A program made the position numbers and the translations under genes. The notes under the pieces are model-generated. The model was given only the letters and a program-made list of their open reading frames with translations. It searched no databases and was not told the origin of the DNA. From Acidobacteriaceae bacterium (GTDB lineage Bacteria > Acidobacteriota > Terriglobia > Terriglobales > Acidobacteriaceae): a stretch of 38,196 nt of DNA. The first letter of the stretch is position 1. Each line of letters begins with the position of its first letter. The stretch is taken from NCBI GenBank assembly GCA_003132405.1, contig PKXQ01000074.1, positions 1 to 38,196 of the forward strand, given 5' to 3'. This document shows, piece after piece, positions 18,111-27,534 of the stretch.

Positions 18111-18144
18111 ATTTCCCCGCTGCCCCCGAGCTTCGGATAAGAAT

Positions 18145-19146
18145 ATGCAACCGCTTTTCACAGTCGGAATACCCGTTTACAACGGAATGCCGTATCTCCC
18201 AGAGAGTTTGCAAAGCGTGCTGCAGCAGACATATCCGAATTTCGAGGTAGTAGTGATCAACGATGGATCGACGGACGAATCGCTGGAGTACTTACGAAGC
18301 ATTCGAGATCCTCGCCTACGAGTGATCTCCCAGCCCAACCGCGGCATTACCGCCGCGTTGAACCGAGCGTTGGCCGAAGCGCGCACACCATGGTTGGTAC
18401 GGTTGGACGCAGACGACATCGCATGTCCTGACCGACTTGCTCTGCTAGCCGAAGCGATACAGCAATATCCAGACGCCGGAATGTTCTACAGCGATGCAGA
18501 CAACTATCGTCATACCCGCGTCATATCAAAGCTGCGCACAACGCGGGGAACGCCGGAAGAGTTACGCGCCATTACCAGGAGTGGATACTTGCTATCGATC
18601 TGCCACGTTACCGCTGCTCTCAATATCGCCAAGACACAGAGTCTTGGTGGGTACCGGTTCAATCTTTATGTCGAAGATCTCGATTTGTGGTGGCGCATGG
18701 CGTTGCGGTACACCGTCGTCTTTTTGCCGAAGGTGACGGTGTCGATACGCCTGCATGTAGCTAGCACGTGCATCAGTAACATCGAAAAGCTCACGTTAAA
18801 TACGCTGTATGTGCAGTATCTTTTGCTTTCGCACTTATGGCAGCTTTCGCCGCTGGGATATGAGGCCGTTGTTCCATATTTGATCGAGATGATCGATAAG
18901 GGGCGACTGCGGTACCGGCACCAAATGTGGCTTGCCGGAGGCCAAATGGGTACGGGTCAGTATCACCGTGCCGTGCCGTACCTTGTGAGCGCCTTGATAA
19001 ACTCGCCAAAGAATTTCTTCGACCGTTTACGCTATCCCTTCTTTCCCGGGGCCGCGGTGCAGCGGGGCGAAGATCCCGCGCAATTTCGGCAACGCCAGCG
19101 GCTACTGTGGCGGTCAGATACACGTTCGCTAGGAGAAGCAATATGA
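18145..19146 (+). CDS. GT2-family glycosyltransferase
   Basis: This is a 333-residue GT-A transferase with FTVGIPVYNGMPYLPESLQS at the start, then VVINDGSTDESLEYL, the DXD motif at Asp88-x-Asp90-Asp91 (RLDADDIACPDRL), and YVEDLDLWWRMAL as the probable catalytic-base region. The C-terminal part is helical and may associate with the membrane. The gene lies 34 bases after the previous one and its stop overlaps the kinase start as ATGA. It is part of the same repeat-unit assembly set, and its substrate is unknown. Confidence 0.9.
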   Translation: MQPLFTVGIPVYNGMPYLPESLQSVLQQTYPNFEVVVINDGSTDESLEYLRSIRDPRLRVISQPNRGITAALNRALAEARTPWLVRLDADDIACPDRLALLAEAIQQYPDAGMFYSDADNYRHTRVISKLRTTRGTPEELRAITRSGYLLSICHVTAALNIAKTQSLGGYRFNLYVEDLDLWWRMALRYTVVFLPKVTVSIRLHVASTCISNIEKLTLNTLYVQYLLLSHLWQLSPLGYEAVVPYLIEMIDKGRLRYRHQMWLAGGQMGTGQYHRAVPYLVSALINSPKNFFDRLRYPFFPGAAVQRGEDPAQFRQRQRLLWRSDTRSLGEAI

Positions 19147-21491
19147 TGAAACCCCGAGCATTTCCACTCCCGGTTGAAGGCACAGTTGTCTCATCCCGGG
19201 CGCTGGTTGGTGTGAAACGACAATCCAACACCAACCTTGACGAGTTCTCTTTATCGGAACTCTTGCACATATTGAAACGGCGTCAGCGGAGCATCCTGGT
19301 ATGCACGCTTGTCTGCACATTGCTAGCGCTAGCGGCATCACTTTGTATGAAAACCAAGTATGAGGGCGTCGCTATCATGGAGGTAAACAAGGAGAACTCC
19401 GACACGCTAGGTTTAAGCTCCGTAGACAGGATCGGCGAAGCTGGGTCCGACAGCCTTGAAGAAATGGTTACTCTCGAGACTGAGGCAACTGCTCTGCAGA
19501 GCCCCTCATTGGCATTTCAGGTCGTACAGCAATTGGGCCTCGAAAAACGCAAGGAGTTTGCTTTACAGACGGATTGGCTCACGGGATTGTTCGGTGATAA
19601 TGACCAGATCAATGCCGAACTCAAGATGCCACTGGAGCAAGCTCCGCTTCGTCGGCAGCGGATTTTCAAAACATTCGACAGAAACCTCAAAATCAAATCA
19701 ATTGCGGGCACTCGCCTCATTGAAGTTCACTTTTTGAGTCTGGATCCACAGGTAGCCGCCGATGTGCCCAACCTGCTGGTGAAGGATTTACAGGAACAGG
19801 ACTTCCGCACCCGCTTTGCGGCCACCGCACAAGTCTCCGACTGGCTTTCTAAGCAGCTCTCGGACCTGAAGTCGGAGATAGCAAGTTCGCAGGAAAAACT
19901 CAATGAAGTGCAGAAAGAAGCTGGCATTCTGGGCGCAGATGAGACGAACAATATCGTAACGATAAAACTAGACGACTTGAACCGGCAGCTTACGGATGCC
20001 GAGGCTAATCGCATTATCAAGCAGGCGGTATACCAGCTTGCAAGGTCCGGCAACCCCGAAACAATTTCCAGCATCGCCGGAACTAGTATGGTCACCGGCG
20101 GAGCGGTGAACCCAAACTCGCTAGCGCTGTTAGACACTCTGCGGGGCCAGGAGGCTGAACTCAAGACGCAGTATGCTCAAGCTTCAGCTAAGTTCGGCTC
20201 GGCGTATCCTTTAGTTGGGCAGCTACATAGTCAACTCTTGCAACTGAACGATTCCATCCAATCTGAAATTAAAACGCTCGCGACCCGAGCTGAAAATGAC
20301 TACCTTGCCGCCAAACAGTCTGAGGATATGCTCCGCCGTGCGTTTGAAACCCAAAAAGCCGAGGCGAATAGACTTAATGACAAGGCAATCCAGTACACAA
20401 TCCTGAAACGGGAAGTTGAGTCAAGCCGGACACTTTATGACGATTTGCTAACCAAGCTTAAGGAAGGTGGACTCCTCTCCGGGCTACATTCTACCAATAT
20501 CGTTGTGCTCGATCCCGCGCGCACCGGCGCAGAACCAGCGCGCCCGATTTATTGGCTTAACCTTGGCGTGGGTCTTCTGGTCGGAATGTTCGGTGGCATT
20601 GCTTTCGCATTCGTTCGCGACAGCCTTGATAACACAATGTGCACTCCAGCGGACGTGGAAGCGACCGTGGCTCTGCCGTGTGTCGGCATCGTGCCCGACC
20701 TTGCAGCCTGTGGCGACCTTCCGAGAAAGTTGCGCCGTAATAAGGCCGACCTGTTGGACTCGAACATATCTACCCATCCCTCGTCTCGACTGGCGGAATC
20801 ATATCGCGCTCTGCGGACTTGGATTTTGCATTCCGAGGGGGAAGCACCGCCAAAGGTGATCCTAGTGACTAGTGCCTTACCACGGGAGGGAAAGACAACC
20901 ACAAGTCTAAACACCGCAATCGCACTCGCCCAAGACGGTTCGAAAGTACTGCTTCTAGAGGCGGACCTGCGCCGCCCCTGCCTGCACGGCTTGGTCTCAC
21001 CCCCAACTCCAGCTGGCCTAATTGGCCTCTTGAGCACTTCGGGCGACTTCAAGCCGGAAGCCTTCAGGCATCCAGAGATCGCTAACTTGTTTGTTTTGCC
21101 TGCTGGTCTAGGCAGATCGAGTCCGGCTGAGTTACTCGGCTCGCCACGCATGAAGCAGTGTCTCGATGTCTTCCGGATGCGATTTGACTTCATTGTCATC
21201 GACACACCACCGGTTTTATCGTTTACCGACGCGGCTATCGTGTCGCGCTATGCCGATGCAGTTTTGTTCGTGATTCGCTCCGAGCAGACCACAAAACAAT
21301 CTTGTTTGCGCGCACGCGATGCGATGGAACGCGCCAATATCCGCATCTCGGGAATCCTGGTGAACGGCGCTAACGTGAACTCTGCCGACTACCAACACTA
21401 CTACGGTTATTCCATCGCACAATACAACAGTTACTACAGCGATGTGCAGAGTCACAAAACAACAAAGCTAAATTCGAGAGGTGTTCAATGA
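19143..21491 (+). CDS. Wzc-like chain-length determinant / BY-tyrosine kinase
   Basis: This 782-residue inner-membrane protein combines a Wzz domain with a cytoplasmic tyrosine kinase. The first helix lies at about residues 52-74, a large coiled-coil-rich periplasmic region follows, and the second helix is at about 464-486 (LNLGVGLLVGMFGGIAFAFV). The kinase has Walker A at 577-587 (SALPREGKTTT, Lys584), Walker A' (VLLLEADLRRP) and Walker B at 683-689 (FIVIDTPP, Asp687). The tail is tyrosine-rich (YQHYYGYSIAQYNSYYSD), as needed for cyclic autophosphorylation. It controls polymer length and export together with Wza. AGGAGA before the ATG at 19143 and the ATGA overlap set the start; an open frame extends to 18927 in the neighbour and is not used. 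Confidence 0.93.
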   Translation: MMKPRAFPLPVEGTVVSSRALVGVKRQSNTNLDEFSLSELLHILKRRQRSILVCTLVCTLLALAASLCMKTKYEGVAIMEVNKENSDTLGLSSVDRIGEAGSDSLEEMVTLETEATALQSPSLAFQVVQQLGLEKRKEFALQTDWLTGLFGDNDQINAELKMPLEQAPLRRQRIFKTFDRNLKIKSIAGTRLIEVHFLSLDPQVAADVPNLLVKDLQEQDFRTRFAATAQVSDWLSKQLSDLKSEIASSQEKLNEVQKEAGILGADETNNIVTIKLDDLNRQLTDAEANRIIKQAVYQLARSGNPETISSIAGTSMVTGGAVNPNSLALLDTLRGQEAELKTQYAQASAKFGSAYPLVGQLHSQLLQLNDSIQSEIKTLATRAENDYLAAKQSEDMLRRAFETQKAEANRLNDKAIQYTILKREVESSRTLYDDLLTKLKEGGLLSGLHSTNIVVLDPARTGAEPARPIYWLNLGVGLLVGMFGGIAFAFVRDSLDNTMCTPADVEATVALPCVGIVPDLAACGDLPRKLRRNKADLLDSNISTHPSSRLAESYRALRTWILHSEGEAPPKVILVTSALPREGKTTTSLNTAIALAQDGSKVLLLEADLRRPCLHGLVSPPTPAGLIGLLSTSGDFKPEAFRHPEIANLFVLPAGLGRSSPAELLGSPRMKQCLDVFRMRFDFIVIDTPPVLSFTDAAIVSRYADAVLFVIRSEQTTKQSCLRARDAMERANIRISGILVNGANVNSADYQHYYGYSIAQYNSYYSDVQSHKTTKLNSRGVQ

Positions 21492-22447
21492 CCTGCTTTC
21501 GTCCGACCGTCGTTTTGCTTTTTCTTGTAATCACTTTTTCTTCGAGTGTGGCAATCGCCCAAACGCGAGCGGATGGCCGAAAGCTGTCGTCTCCAGCCAC
21601 TTCGCCGGCATCCTTAGAAGCTGACTCAACCAGAGTTCGCGTGGGACCGGGTGACCTGTTGGAAGTAAAGGTCTTCGATATCAGTGAACTTGATCAACAA
21701 GTCCGTGTCAGCGATCGGGGAGACGCTGTACTCACTTTCCTGGGTCGACTTCATCTGGCCGGACTGACGACGGCCGAAGTGCAGACCTTAGTGGAAAACC
21801 GTTTGCGAGAGGGCAACTTTGTGCGCGAGCCACAAGTCTCGATCCTGATCGACGAGTACGGGACCCAAGGCGTCTCCATATTAGGGGAAGTGGCAAAACC
21901 TGGGGTGTATCCGGTGCTCGGCCCGAGGACGTTGCTGGACATGATTTCTCTGGCCAGCGGCCTCACTCCAATGGCGGCACATGAAGCGACCATCAAGCGT
22001 CGGGAGGGAGCAGAGGTTTTCACGGCCAGCCTGTCGGACAACCCGGCGGAACTTCTAGCGAGCAATATCGAGCTCTGGCCCGGCGACACGGTCATCGTGC
22101 CGAAGGCGGGAATTGTATATGTGATCGGCGACGTGGGAAAGCCAGGGGGATTCGTCATGGAAAACAGCGGAAGAGAGAGTCTGTTGGAGGCCGTGGCGTT
22201 GGCTGCGGGTGTGAATCGCACGGCTGCCCTGAGTAAGACTCGAGTCATCCGCAAGACTTCTGCTGGATATGAAGATATACCAGTGGACTTGAAACGCATC
22301 CTGAACGGCAAGACAGCCGATATCGCTTTGCAGCGCGAGGACATCGTTTACATTCCACCAAGCATGGCTCGATCAATGCTCTTCCACACTCCGCAAATGC
22401 TGGAAGCTGCCGCATCTTCAGCAATGGTTTATACCGTGGTACCGTGA
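21488..22447 (+). CDS. Wza-like polysaccharide export protein
   Basis: This is a 319-residue exporter with a cleavable signal peptide (about residues 1-25, ending SVAIAQ). There is no lipobox cysteine, unlike E. coli Wza. The Poly_export domain starts at about residue 53 (VRVGPGDLLEVKVFDISELD), followed by two SLBB-type segments (VSILGEVAKPGVYPVLGPRT and VYVIGDVGKPGGFVMENSGR). The ending, PSMARSMLFHTPQMLEAAAS, could be an amphipathic helix for outer-membrane insertion. It would form the outer-membrane channel for the polymer assembled by the upstream genes. Its start overlaps the kinase stop (ATGA), so the two proteins are translationally coupled. Confidence 0.9.
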   Translation: MTCFRPTVVLLFLVITFSSSVAIAQTRADGRKLSSPATSPASLEADSTRVRVGPGDLLEVKVFDISELDQQVRVSDRGDAVLTFLGRLHLAGLTTAEVQTLVENRLREGNFVREPQVSILIDEYGTQGVSILGEVAKPGVYPVLGPRTLLDMISLASGLTPMAAHEATIKRREGAEVFTASLSDNPAELLASNIELWPGDTVIVPKAGIVYVIGDVGKPGGFVMENSGRESLLEAVALAAGVNRTAALSKTRVIRKTSAGYEDIPVDLKRILNGKTADIALQREDIVYIPPSMARSMLFHTPQMLEAAASSAMVYTVVP

Positions 22448-22462
22448 TCACACGTGTTAGAA

Positions 22463-22491
22463 GGTTGCGACCTAAGGGCAGTGTCGCAGCC
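22463..22491 (+). terminator. Hairpin after the Wza gene
   Basis: A 9-bp stem with one G-T wobble (GGTTGCGAC / GTCGCAGCC) has an 11-base loop and lies 16 bases after the stop codon. No U-tract follows. It could partly end or punctuate the operon, which would suit the NusG-like factor upstream, but this is inference. Confidence 0.35.
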
Positions 22492-22568
22492 TGAGATCAT
22501 CAAGGACTGAGACAGTCGCTTGATGAGTGTTTTGGCCCAGATGCTCGGTCAAACAAAGATGCGCTCTC

Positions 22569-23462
22569 ATGACGTGCTCTCCTGTTATCGTCGCTCCGAA
22601 TTCTACCGCTCGCCGGGCCGGCTACAGCGTCGCAACTTACAAAACAGTTGCCCGTTTCGTAAAACTGGTTGGGAGCTTGGTCTTTCACATCGGTGCGGTC
22701 ATTTGGAGAACAATACAGCAACTCCAGGGCAAGCCGATTCCAGGAAGTTTGGTTGTTCTTTGCTATCATGCGGCTCCTCGCAGGCAGCGTGCGCGGTTTG
22801 CACGGCAGATGGATCTCTTACGGCAGTACGCCAAGCCGGCGCAGGCCGACGTCGAGACGCCATTGCTGGCCGGCGAACGCTACGCCGCCGTGACTTTTGA
22901 CGACGTTTATCAAAGCACGGTTGAGAACGCCCTTCCCGAGTTAAAGGCGAGAAACATTCCCTGCACATTGTTCGTCGTGAGCCACCTCCCGGGGCATTCC
23001 CCACGGTGGTCCGGGACTGAGGGATACGATCGCGAAGATAAGTTTGTCACGGCGGAGCAGCTTGTGAATTTGCCTGGCGAGCTCGTGACCATTGGCTCTC
23101 ATACCATGACACACCCGAATTTGTCCGTTCTTCCGGAAGAGACGGCAAAGCGAGAACTGTTTGAGTCGCGGCAGTTATTAGAACAAACGCTAGGGCGCGA
23201 AATCCGGCTGTTCGCTTTTCCTCATGGCGCCTTCGATGATGCCATCGTGACTTGGTGTCGCGAAGCAGGGTATCGGCGCGTATTCTCCATTGAACCAACG
23301 ATGACCGTTTCTAATCTGCCGGAGTATGTAACCGGGCGCGTGATCGCCGATCCCACCGATTGGGATCTTGAATTCCGTCTCAAAGTTCTCGGCGCGTACC
23401 GTTGGTTGCCGGTTGCCTATCGAATAAAGCGGAGGGTTCGCGCGGTGCTTAAACGCATTTAG
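22569..23462 (+). CDS. Polysaccharide deacetylase (NodB/CE4 type)
   Basis: This is about 297 residues from the ATG at 22569; an in-frame ATG at 22527 would give 311. The NodB homology domain is present with the metal-binding aspartate motif VTFDDVYQ (about residues 108-115), the zinc-binding histidines in SHTMTHPNLS and FAFPHGAFDDAIV near the C-terminal part. The upstream segment VVLCYHAAPRRQRARFA is typical of deacetylases in EPS loci. It would remove N- or O-acetyl groups from the polymer or its precursors. A hydrophobic stretch at about residues 30-50 may act as a membrane anchor. It follows the Wza gene by about 120 bases and probably belongs to the same unit. Confidence 0.85.
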   Translation: MTCSPVIVAPNSTARRAGYSVATYKTVARFVKLVGSLVFHIGAVIWRTIQQLQGKPIPGSLVVLCYHAAPRRQRARFARQMDLLRQYAKPAQADVETPLLAGERYAAVTFDDVYQSTVENALPELKARNIPCTLFVVSHLPGHSPRWSGTEGYDREDKFVTAEQLVNLPGELVTIGSHTMTHPNLSVLPEETAKRELFESRQLLEQTLGREIRLFAFPHGAFDDAIVTWCREAGYRRVFSIEPTMTVSNLPEYVTGRVIADPTDWDLEFRLKVLGAYRWLPVAYRIKRRVRAVLKRI

Positions 23463-23560
23463 AGAATTGTCGAAACTCGTGGAAACTAAACTGCGCAGCT
23501 TGTAAAGCTTCCTTACGTCTTTTTCCTCGTGTCCAATTTTCCTAATCCGACGAACCCAAT

Positions 23561-23857
23561 ATGATGTCTCAAGTTATCGCATCTCCTGCGGTAGAATCAA
23601 GCTTTACGGTCTCCGACCCGCTTGTTACCGCTGTCATTCCCACTCGTAATCGTCCGAAACTGGTGATTCGGGCGGTACGGAGCGCTTTGGGACAGACCTA
23701 TCAGCAGATGGAAGTCGTGGTCGTAATTGATCTCCCCGACACAGCCACAATCGATCAACTGGCGAAGCTTTCTGATGATCGCCTCCTGGTCATCACTTTG
23801 CCTGAATCACTGGGAGGAGCCGGTGCACGCAATGCAGGCGTTAAGGCCGACGGTTAA
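23561..23857 (+). pseudogene. Truncated GT2 glycosyltransferase (5' fragment)
   Basis: The 98-residue frame is a clear GT2 start: LVTAVIPTRNRPKLVIRAVR, then QMEVVVVIDLPDTATI and LGGAGARNAGVKADG, and then a stop. It closely resembles residues 10-85 of the intact gene at 17142. Normal members continue with GEWIAFLDDDD. Here the catalytic aspartates and the whole acceptor half are missing. The next gene, a GT4, begins inside this fragment at 23832 in another frame. The simplest reading is a deletion that removed the rest of the GT2 gene and the original start of the GT4 gene. A catalytic role is very unlikely. Confidence 0.75.
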
Positions 23858-24995
23858 CGCAGAGGACTCGGCAAGAAATGGCTTGAGGATCTTACAGGTT
23901 ATTTGGTGGGGTGAACTAGGCGGAATTGCGCTGAATCTTGGGGACATGGCCAGGCAATTCCACGGTTCAGGGCACACACTCGAAGTCTGTGTCATAAGTA
24001 GTTCGGGGCCATTGATTGACGGTCTTTCAAGCAATGACATACACATCACGGAGATCGGCGCGCGTTCTGGATTCGACATCTGGGGATTTGTCAGGTTCTG
24101 CCGTTATCTCAAAAATAAAAGGTTTGATATTGTCCACGTTCATGGCGCCACGTTCTTCGTCACGTTAGCGCTCATGGTCGGCGCGGGTACCGCTCGGAAG
24201 GTATTTCAGGAACATGGAGTAATTCGATCACACCATCGACGGACGACACGTCTTCTGTTCTACAAGCTCTTCCGCAGGGTATACGACCGATTCGTTGCGG
24301 TGTCGGGCGCCACTGCGGAGGATCTGCTCTGGACAGGGGTTCCCATTGATCGCGTGGTTACTATCCCAAACCCGGTTGACGCCGTGGCCTTTTCTCCACG
24401 ACCCTCCCGTGAAAGCGCGAAGGAGCGTTTGGGTATTTCAGGGTCTGTTCAAACGGTAGGTACGGCATGTCGGTTTGCTCCGGAAAAAGATCTGGCGCTT
24501 TTCCTCGAAGTAGCCGCGATAGTGACGGCAGCCCGGCAAGGCGTTCGCTTCATCATGGTCGGAGCGGGTGATGAACAAAGAAGCCTGGAGCAAAGGATAG
24601 AAGCGCTTCACCTAACCCGATCAGTCCGGTTCACAGGTATGAGGACTGATATGCCACTGGTGTGGCGCGCATTTAACGTATACCTGTTTACGTCGCGCCT
24701 CGAACCGTTTGGTCGAACTCTTCTGGAATCCCTAGCCTGTGAGACGCCTGTTGTCGCCGCCGTACCCACAGACGGTGGTGCCATTGAGCTTGCGCGTCGG
24801 AGTCCGGGTATTCTGGCAGTCGAAGACCGCAACCCGCAACATCTTGCCGCTTTGGTCGTGCGATTACTCGACTCGCCACACGAATGCGAAGAACTGGGAC
24901 GCCTGGGGCGCATATGGGCCGCGGAACAATATGGCGTCGTCGAGTGGGCTCGGGCATTCGATAGTCTCTACATGACACTTCACCAACGCCGATAA
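23832..24995 (+). CDS. GT4-family glycosyltransferase
   Basis: This is about 387 residues if the ATG at 23832 is used; TTG at 23883 would start closer to the conserved LRILQVIWWGELGGIALNLG segment. The GT-B fold is shown by KNKRFDIVHVHGATFF, FQEHGVIRSHH, VGTACRFAPEKDLALFLEVA, MVGAGDEQRSLEQR and the E-x7-E region SRLEPFGRTLLESLACETPV followed by AAVPTDGGAIEL. It would transfer a sugar in the same pathway. Its 5' end overlaps the truncated GT2 fragment, so its natural translation signals may be lost or replaced by coupling to the fragment. Confidence 0.82.
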   Translation: MQALRPTVNAEDSARNGLRILQVIWWGELGGIALNLGDMARQFHGSGHTLEVCVISSSGPLIDGLSSNDIHITEIGARSGFDIWGFVRFCRYLKNKRFDIVHVHGATFFVTLALMVGAGTARKVFQEHGVIRSHHRRTTRLLFYKLFRRVYDRFVAVSGATAEDLLWTGVPIDRVVTIPNPVDAVAFSPRPSRESAKERLGISGSVQTVGTACRFAPEKDLALFLEVAAIVTAARQGVRFIMVGAGDEQRSLEQRIEALHLTRSVRFTGMRTDMPLVWRAFNVYLFTSRLEPFGRTLLESLACETPVVAAVPTDGGAIELARRSPGILAVEDRNPQHLAALVVRLLDSPHECEELGRLGRIWAAEQYGVVEWARAFDSLYMTLHQRR

Positions 24996-25206
24996 CCTGC
25001 GGGTCTCAATATCGAACAGTAGAGGCTGAAACGGGCTCAAGGCATCTCCCCCGAAGGGCCATTCGCCAAATTCGCAGCCTAAGTCGGTTACACCTCGCCA
25101 TGGTGGCGGTATTCAGTGGTTTTGCAGTTGGTCGCGCGGTGGGGTTCGGCTCTCTGGAATGCCGAGCGCGGATATTGCTTCACCGATATTGTTGAGCGGA
25201 GGATAA

Positions 25207-26264
25207 GTGAACGTATTTCACATCGTAGGCGCCCGTCCCAATTTCATGAAGGCAGCGCCGGTGATGAACGCGTTCAAAAGGCGCGAGCACGTGGTCCAGA
25301 CCCTGGTTCATACCGGCCAGCACTACGACGCCAATATGTCGGGCGTTTTCTTTGAGCAGCTTGGCATCATCGCACCGGATGTGAATCTAGCCGTCGGCTC
25401 GGGCACGCATGCGCGGCAGACGGCCGAGATCATGACTCGCTTCGAGCCGGTGCTGCTGGAGCGCAAGCCCGACCTCGTGCTGGTGTATGGCGATGTCAAC
25501 TCAACGGTCGCGACTGCCTTGGTCTCCGCCAAGCTCGGAGTGCGCGTCGGCCACGTCGAAGCCGGACTACGCTCGTTCGACCGCACCATGCCGGAGAAAT
25601 CAACCGGCTGATCACCGATCAGATCGCCGATTTGTTGTTCACACCTTCCGAGGACGGAGACATCAATCTTCAGCGCGAGGGAATTCCCGCGCAAAAGATT
25701 TTTCGCGTTGGCAACGTGATGATCGATTCTCTGGTGAAGCTTCTGCCCGCGGCACAACGTCAGACGCAAAATGGTCTGCCTGAGCGCTATGCATTGGTTA
25801 CGTTGCATCGCCCGGCCAATGTCGACGACAGCGAAATTCTGAAACGCATTCTCCAGTGTTTGCTGGACGTCAGCCAGGATCTTTGCGTCATATTCCCCGC
25901 GCACCCGCGCACCCGGAAACGCATCACCGAGTTTGGACTGCATGCCAGCCAACTCCGGCTTCTCGACCCGCTACCTTATCTCGAGTTTCTGGGCCTGCAG
26001 TCACGCGCAACCATTGTTATCACGGACTCTGGCGGCATCCAGGAGGAGACTACTTATCTTGGCATTCCTTGCTTGACTCTCCGGGAGAACACGGAACGCC
26101 CGGTTACGGTCTCCCTGGGAACGAATGTTCTCGTCGGACGCGATCCCGACAAACTGCGCTTTGAACTCTCTCGAGTGCTCACCGGCAAGGCGAAGAAGGG
26201 AACTGTTCCGCCTCTGTGGGACGGCCACGCCGGCGAACGAATCGCCGAGGTGGTGGCTGGGTAA
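25207..26264 (+). pseudogene. wecB: UDP-GlcNAc 2-epimerase, interrupted by a frameshift
   Basis: The non-hydrolysing epimerase converts UDP-GlcNAc to UDP-ManNAc. A GTG start at 25207 with GGAGG five bases upstream begins VFHIVGARPNFMKAAPV, and HTGQHYDANMSG, VYGDVNSTVA and GHVEAGLRSFDRTMPE follow. At about 25594-25599 the expected MPEE-INRLITDQ becomes MPEKSTG and a stop at 25611. The continuation ITDQIADLLFTPSED runs in the next frame and includes TLHRPANVDD and ITDSGGIQEETTYLGIPC, ending at 26264. The span is 1058 bases, and one added base gives 1059, exactly 352 codons plus a stop. This fits a single-base deletion. It may be a true mutation or a sequencing error. Confidence 0.85.
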
Positions 26265-26368
26265 CAGCCTATAAGTTGTTGCTGAGACGGACAAGGGGCT
26301 TCTCTCCGAGGTCAACATTTCGCAGCGTAGAGTATGGGCATTTCTTGGCTGGTGGAATTAGCGATTAT

Positions 26369-27493
26369 ATGAAAATTGCCATTTTTTGGAATTATCTCTT
26401 TCACTATCGCGTACCGTTCTACAACCGGCTTGCGCAGGTGCCAGGTGTCGAGTTGACGGTGTTTCATGGCGGCGAGGACCCTAATCGTCGCGGCAAGTCG
26501 GCTGGTTCAGCCGAACCGCCGTCGTTCGAAAGCATCCAAATTGCGACGCACGAGAAATCCATTCATGGCGCAGTCGTATATTTCCAGACGGGCATGTGGA
26601 AGTACCTTTGCACGAGGAAATTCGATGTGATCGTATGCGAAGGCAACTTTGGAATCCTTTCAAATGCGCTCCTGGCACTGTATAGCCGACTCACGGGCGC
26701 CCGTTTCTTGTTGTGGGTTGGAGGTTGGGAGCGCAAGATGATCCGCGGTCTCGCCGCACACCTGAGGAGGGTGTACATTCGCATTGCGTGTAGGTTTACG
26801 GATGGATTCTTGTGCTATGGCAGCAACGCTGTGCAGTTCCTGGCGCGTTATGGTGCCGTTGGATCATGCACTGTTATACAGAACACCGTGGATACCGAAC
26901 GGATTCAGGCTGCGTCTGCGCACCACAGGTCGGAAGCTGCCAAAAGTCGCAAAGCCCTTGGCCTTGAAAACAAGACGGTCGTGCTGACGGTAGGTGCTCA
27001 GATAGCAAGAAAGAAGACCGCCTTGCTGATCGACGCCTATCGGATCATCAGCGCCTCCAGAGACGACGTTGCCCTTGTTATCGTAGGTGACGGCCCACAA
27101 AAACAGCTATTGGTTGATAGAGCCCACGATCTTGCTGATGTTCATTTTACCGGAGAGGTGGTTGGGCCGGTTGGCGCCTATTTTGCCATGGCTGACATAT
27201 TTGTCCTTCCTGGTCTCGGCGGCCTGGCTATCAACGAAGCAATGGCATATGGTCTGCCGGTTATCTGTGCAGAGGGTGATGGGACAGAGCAGGACTTGGT
27301 TATACCTAATAAGACCGGACTGTTCTTCCGCAGAGATGACGAACGGGACCTTGCTGACAAGATCGGCGCGCTTCTCGCGGCTCCTGAGAAGCGACAAATG
27401 ATGGGCCAGTCGGCGCAAAACCACGTCTTTACAATAGCGTCTATGTCCACAATGATCGATCGCTTTGTCCGGGCGGTTTCGCCAGAGCAATAG
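26369..27493 (+). CDS. GT4-family glycosyltransferase
   Basis: This is a 374-residue GT-B transferase from the ATG at 26369; the open frame to 26216 is not protein-like. It starts MKIAIFWNYLFHYRVPFYNR, has FDVIVCEGNFGILSNALLAL and FLLWVGGWERKM, and in the donor-binding half VVLTVGAQIARKKTALLIDA, LVIVGDGPQKQLL and FVLPGLGGLAINEAMAYGLP followed by CAEGDGTEQDLV. The E-x7-E motif is partly altered (the first acidic residue is replaced by a Gly-Leu-Gly segment), as in some GT4 subgroups. It lies about 100 bases after wecB and 41 bases before the hydrolase, in the same direction. Confidence 0.85.
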   Translation: MKIAIFWNYLFHYRVPFYNRLAQVPGVELTVFHGGEDPNRRGKSAGSAEPPSFESIQIATHEKSIHGAVVYFQTGMWKYLCTRKFDVIVCEGNFGILSNALLALYSRLTGARFLLWVGGWERKMIRGLAAHLRRVYIRIACRFTDGFLCYGSNAVQFLARYGAVGSCTVIQNTVDTERIQAASAHHRSEAAKSRKALGLENKTVVLTVGAQIARKKTALLIDAYRIISASRDDVALVIVGDGPQKQLLVDRAHDLADVHFTGEVVGPVGAYFAMADIFVLPGLGGLAINEAMAYGLPVICAEGDGTEQDLVIPNKTGLFFRRDDERDLADKIGALLAAPEKRQMMGQSAQNHVFTIASMSTMIDRFVRAVSPEQ

Positions 27494-27520
27494 TGTGTTG
27501 CGGCTGGTTTTTGCCACGCC

Positions 27521-27527
27521 GAGGAGG
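27521..27527 (+). promoter_or_regulatory. Strong ribosome binding site for the GH10 gene
   Basis: GAGGAGG lies seven bases before the ATG at 27535. This decides that start over the upstream in-frame GTG-type start at 27493 and restores a clean Tat signal at the N-terminus. Confidence 0.75.
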
Positions 27528-27534
27528 AATAACA

